A program made the position numbers and the translations under genes. Of a stretch of DNA of 64,000 nt, positions 62,315 to 64,000 are shown piece by piece. Position 1 is the first letter of the stretch, and every line of letters starts with the position of its first letter. The stretch spans positions 62,001 through 126,000 of the forward strand of contig NZ_ATDP01000108.1 in the NCBI RefSeq assembly GCF_000445105.1, given 5' to 3'. The notes under the pieces were generated by a model, which saw only the letters and a program-made list of their open reading frames with translations, had not been told where the DNA came from and did no database searches. Source of the stretch: Sphingobium lactosutens DS20 (lineage in GTDB: Bacteria; Pseudomonadota; Alphaproteobacteria; Sphingomonadales; Sphingomonadaceae).

Positions 62315-63256
62315 ATGCGTATTGCCCTCGCCGGTGCCGGCGCCTTTGGCGAAAAGCATCTTGATGGCCTCAAGAATATCGACGGCGTCACCGTCACCTC
62401 GATTATCGGCCGCGAACTGGAGGCGACGAAGAAGGTCGCCGGGAAATATGGCATCGGCCATGTGACGACCGACCTCAACGAGACGCTGGCGCGGGACGAT
62501 GTCGATGCGGTGATCCTGTGTACGCCGACCCAGATGCACGCGGAGCAGGCGATCGCCTGCATGAATGCGGACAAGCATGTCGAGGTGGAAATCCCGCTCG
62601 CCGACAGCTGGGCCGATGCGCAGGCGGTGCTCGCCAAGCAGAAGGAAACCGGCCTTGTCTGCATGGTCGGCCATACCCGCCGTTTCAACCCGTCGCACCA
62701 GTTCGTCCACAACCGCATCCAGGCAGGCGAATTCAACGTCCAGCAGATGGACGTGCAGACCTATTTCTTCCGCCGCAAGAACATCAATGCCAGGGGCGAG
62801 CCGCGGTCGTGGACCGACCATCTTCTGTGGCACCATGCCGCGCACACGGTCGACCTGTTCGCCTATCAGGCGGGCAAGATCGTCGCCGCCCATGCGATGC
62901 AGGGGCCGATTCATCCGGAGCTCGGCATCGCCATGGACATGTCGATCCAGCTCAAGAGCGAGACCGGCGCCATCTGCACCCTGTCGCTGAGTTTCAACAA
63001 TGACGGGCCGCTCGGCACCTTCTTCCGCTATATCGGCGACACCGACACCTATATCGCCCGCTACGACGATCTGGTGAACGGCAAGGAAGAGCCGATCGAC
63101 CTGGCCGGGGTCGCCATCTCCAACAATGGCATCGAATTGCAGGACCGCGAATTCATCAGCGCGATCCGCGAGGGCCGGGAGCCCAACAGCTCGGTCGCCA
63201 AGGTGTTCGACTGCTATCGCGTGCTGGGCGAACTGGAAACGCAACTGGGTCGCTGA
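62315..63256 (+). CDS. ligC: CHMS dehydrogenase, LigC
   Basis: 4-carboxy-2-hydroxymuconate-6-semialdehyde dehydrogenase: oxidises the ring-cleavage product to 2-pyrone-4,6-dicarboxylate with NADP+. 313 residues, Gfo/Idh fold: MRIALAGAGAFGEKHLDGL (GxGxxG), VILCTPTQMHAEQAIACMNADKHVEVEIP, LVCMVGHTRRFNPSHQF, and WTDHLLWHHAAHTVDL. ATG 62315 behind tgggaga. Last clear gene of the plus-strand lig operon. Confidence 0.93.
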   Translation: MRIALAGAGAFGEKHLDGLKNIDGVTVTSIIGRELEATKKVAGKYGIGHVTTDLNETLARDDVDAVILCTPTQMHAEQAIACMNADKHVEVEIPLADSWADAQAVLAKQKETGLVCMVGHTRRFNPSHQFVHNRIQAGEFNVQQMDVQTYFFRRKNINARGEPRSWTDHLLWHHAAHTVDLFAYQAGKIVAAHAMQGPIHPELGIAMDMSIQLKSETGAICTLSLSFNNDGPLGTFFRYIGDTDTYIARYDDLVNGKEEPIDLAGVAISNNGIELQDREFISAIREGREPNSSVAKVFDCYRVLGELETQLGR

Positions 63257-63343
63257 TCACGAGCGATGGAGCGCGTTGTCGCGTGATTTGCGATACGCGC
63301 CCGTCGCTATCGGCATGCCATGACAAAGGAACAGTGGCTACCC

Positions 63344-64000
63344 ATGAGCAATCGCCTTCCTACTCGCACCGTCGGCCCGCTTACTGTCTCGGCCATCGGC
63401 CTTGGCTGCATGAACCTTAGCCACGCCTATATGCCCGCGCCCGGGCCAGCGCAGGCGGAGCGACTGCTGCGCCATGCGCTCGACATGGGCGTGACATTCT
63501 TCGACACCGCCGCGCTTTACGGTTTCGGCGCGAACGAGGAACTGCTCGCGCGCGCGATCATGGACCGGCGCGGGGATTTCGTGCTGGCCAGCAAATGCGT
63601 ACTCGGCGAGATCGACGGCAAGCGCGGGCTGGACGGCTCACCCCGGGCTATTGCCCGGATGCTCGAGGATTCCTTACGGCGGCTTCGGACCGATCATATC
63701 GACCTCTATTATCTGCACCGACTCGACAGGAGCTTGCCGATCGAGGAATCGGTCGGTGCACTCGTCCGCGCTGTCGAGGCGGGTAAGATCGGTGCCATCG
63801 GTCTGTCCGAGATGTCGGCAGCGACCATTGAGCGCGCCCATGCCGTTCACCCGATCGCAGCGGTGCAGACGGAATATTCACCCTGGTCGCGCAATGCGGA
63901 GATTGCGGTACTAGACTGCTGCACCGAACACGGCATCGGCTTCGTCGCCTTCTCGCCGCTGGCGCGCGGGCTGTTCGCTGGTGCCGTAAATTCGCCCAAC
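63344..64000 (+). CDS. Aldo/keto reductase (runs off the window)
   Basis: At least 219 residues, open to the right edge. AKR fold: TVSAIGLGCMNLSHAYMP, then the catalytic Asp-Tyr-Lys-His set FFDTAALYGFGANEELLARAI (Asp, Tyr), LASKCV (Lys) and DLYYLHRLDRSLPIEE (His); strand GKIGAIGLSEMSAATIERA and QTEYSPWSR. It reduces aldehydes or ketones with NADPH. An in-frame ATG at 63320 is an alternative start. Whether it belongs to the lig operon (about 90 bases after ligC) is unclear. Confidence 0.88.
   Translation, partial: MSNRLPTRTVGPLTVSAIGLGCMNLSHAYMPAPGPAQAERLLRHALDMGVTFFDTAALYGFGANEELLARAIMDRRGDFVLASKCVLGEIDGKRGLDGSPRAIARMLEDSLRRLRTDHIDLYYLHRLDRSLPIEESVGALVRAVEAGKIGAIGLSEMSAATIERAHAVHPIAAVQTEYSPWSRNAEIAVLDCCTEHGIGFVAFSPLARGLFAGAVNSPN

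Noticed and set aside
1..64000. CRISPR arrays, rRNA or tRNA genes
   Set aside because: No regularly spaced repeats, and no tRNA or rRNA-like stretch was recognised by eye; a covariance-model scan would be needed to exclude small RNAs.

Overview
The window looks like a high-GC alphaproteobacterial genome, most likely a sphingomonad (Sphingobium / Novosphingobium / Sphingomonas). The reasons are a protocatechuate 4,5-cleavage (lig) cluster laid out as in that group, a TonB-dependent receptor beside catabolic genes, a MobF relaxase with an attached coupling protein, and many dehydrogenases scattered among insertion sequences. This is inferred from gene content; no rRNA or tRNA gene was seen.

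Layout. 1-5.7 kb: the end of a conjugation module (coupling protein, relaxase-helicase, Mrr-like nuclease, lytic transglycosylase), so the segment may sit on a plasmid or integrative element. 5.9-16.6 kb: redox-stress and efflux block: soxR with a textbook SoxR promoter, a SufR-like regulator, a MexHI-OpmD-like RND pump, two DoxX-like membrane proteins, an iron superoxide dismutase, and a medium-chain reductase with an HxlR regulator. 17-37.4 kb: a mosaic catabolic region without a recognised substrate: aldehyde dehydrogenase, short-chain dehydrogenases, a VOC enzyme, a nitronate-monooxygenase-like flavoprotein, two beta-keto acid cleavage enzymes (BKACE), an enoyl-CoA hydratase, an SMR-like protein, a TonB receptor and two TetR regulators. 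It is cut by an IS5-family element, an IS1182-family element that splits a dehydrogenase gene, and an IS3-family remnant.

38-46.1 kb: phthalate 4,5-dioxygenase (pht3-like), quinolinate phosphoribosyltransferase, a MarR regulator, 4,5-dihydroxyphthalate decarboxylase (pht5-like), phthalate dihydrodiol dehydrogenase (pht4-like), ferredoxin and ferredoxin reductase. 46.3-55 kb: accessory dehydrogenases, regulators, FMN reductase, pirin, broken regulator fragments and an orphan formylglycine-generating-enzyme homologue. 55.1-63.3 kb: the protocatechuate 4,5-cleavage pathway in two divergent operons, ligI-ligU-ligK (minus) and ligR-orf-ligJ-ligA-ligB-ligC (plus); ligR carries a frameshift. The window ends inside an aldo/keto reductase gene.

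Together the pht-like and lig genes encode a complete predicted route from phthalate via protocatechuate to pyruvate and oxaloacetate. The most interesting signal is a repeated palindrome, CTTC(T/G)ATATAGAA, found five times, always outside recognised genes and always inside a plausible promoter: before pht3, before pht4-pht5, before the ferredoxin/reductase pair, before the VOC gene at 21.2 kb, and before a short unrecognised ORF at 17.1 kb. It suggests one regulator, perhaps the MarR protein at 40.6 kb, ties the phthalate genes to the uncharacterised region more than 15 kb away.
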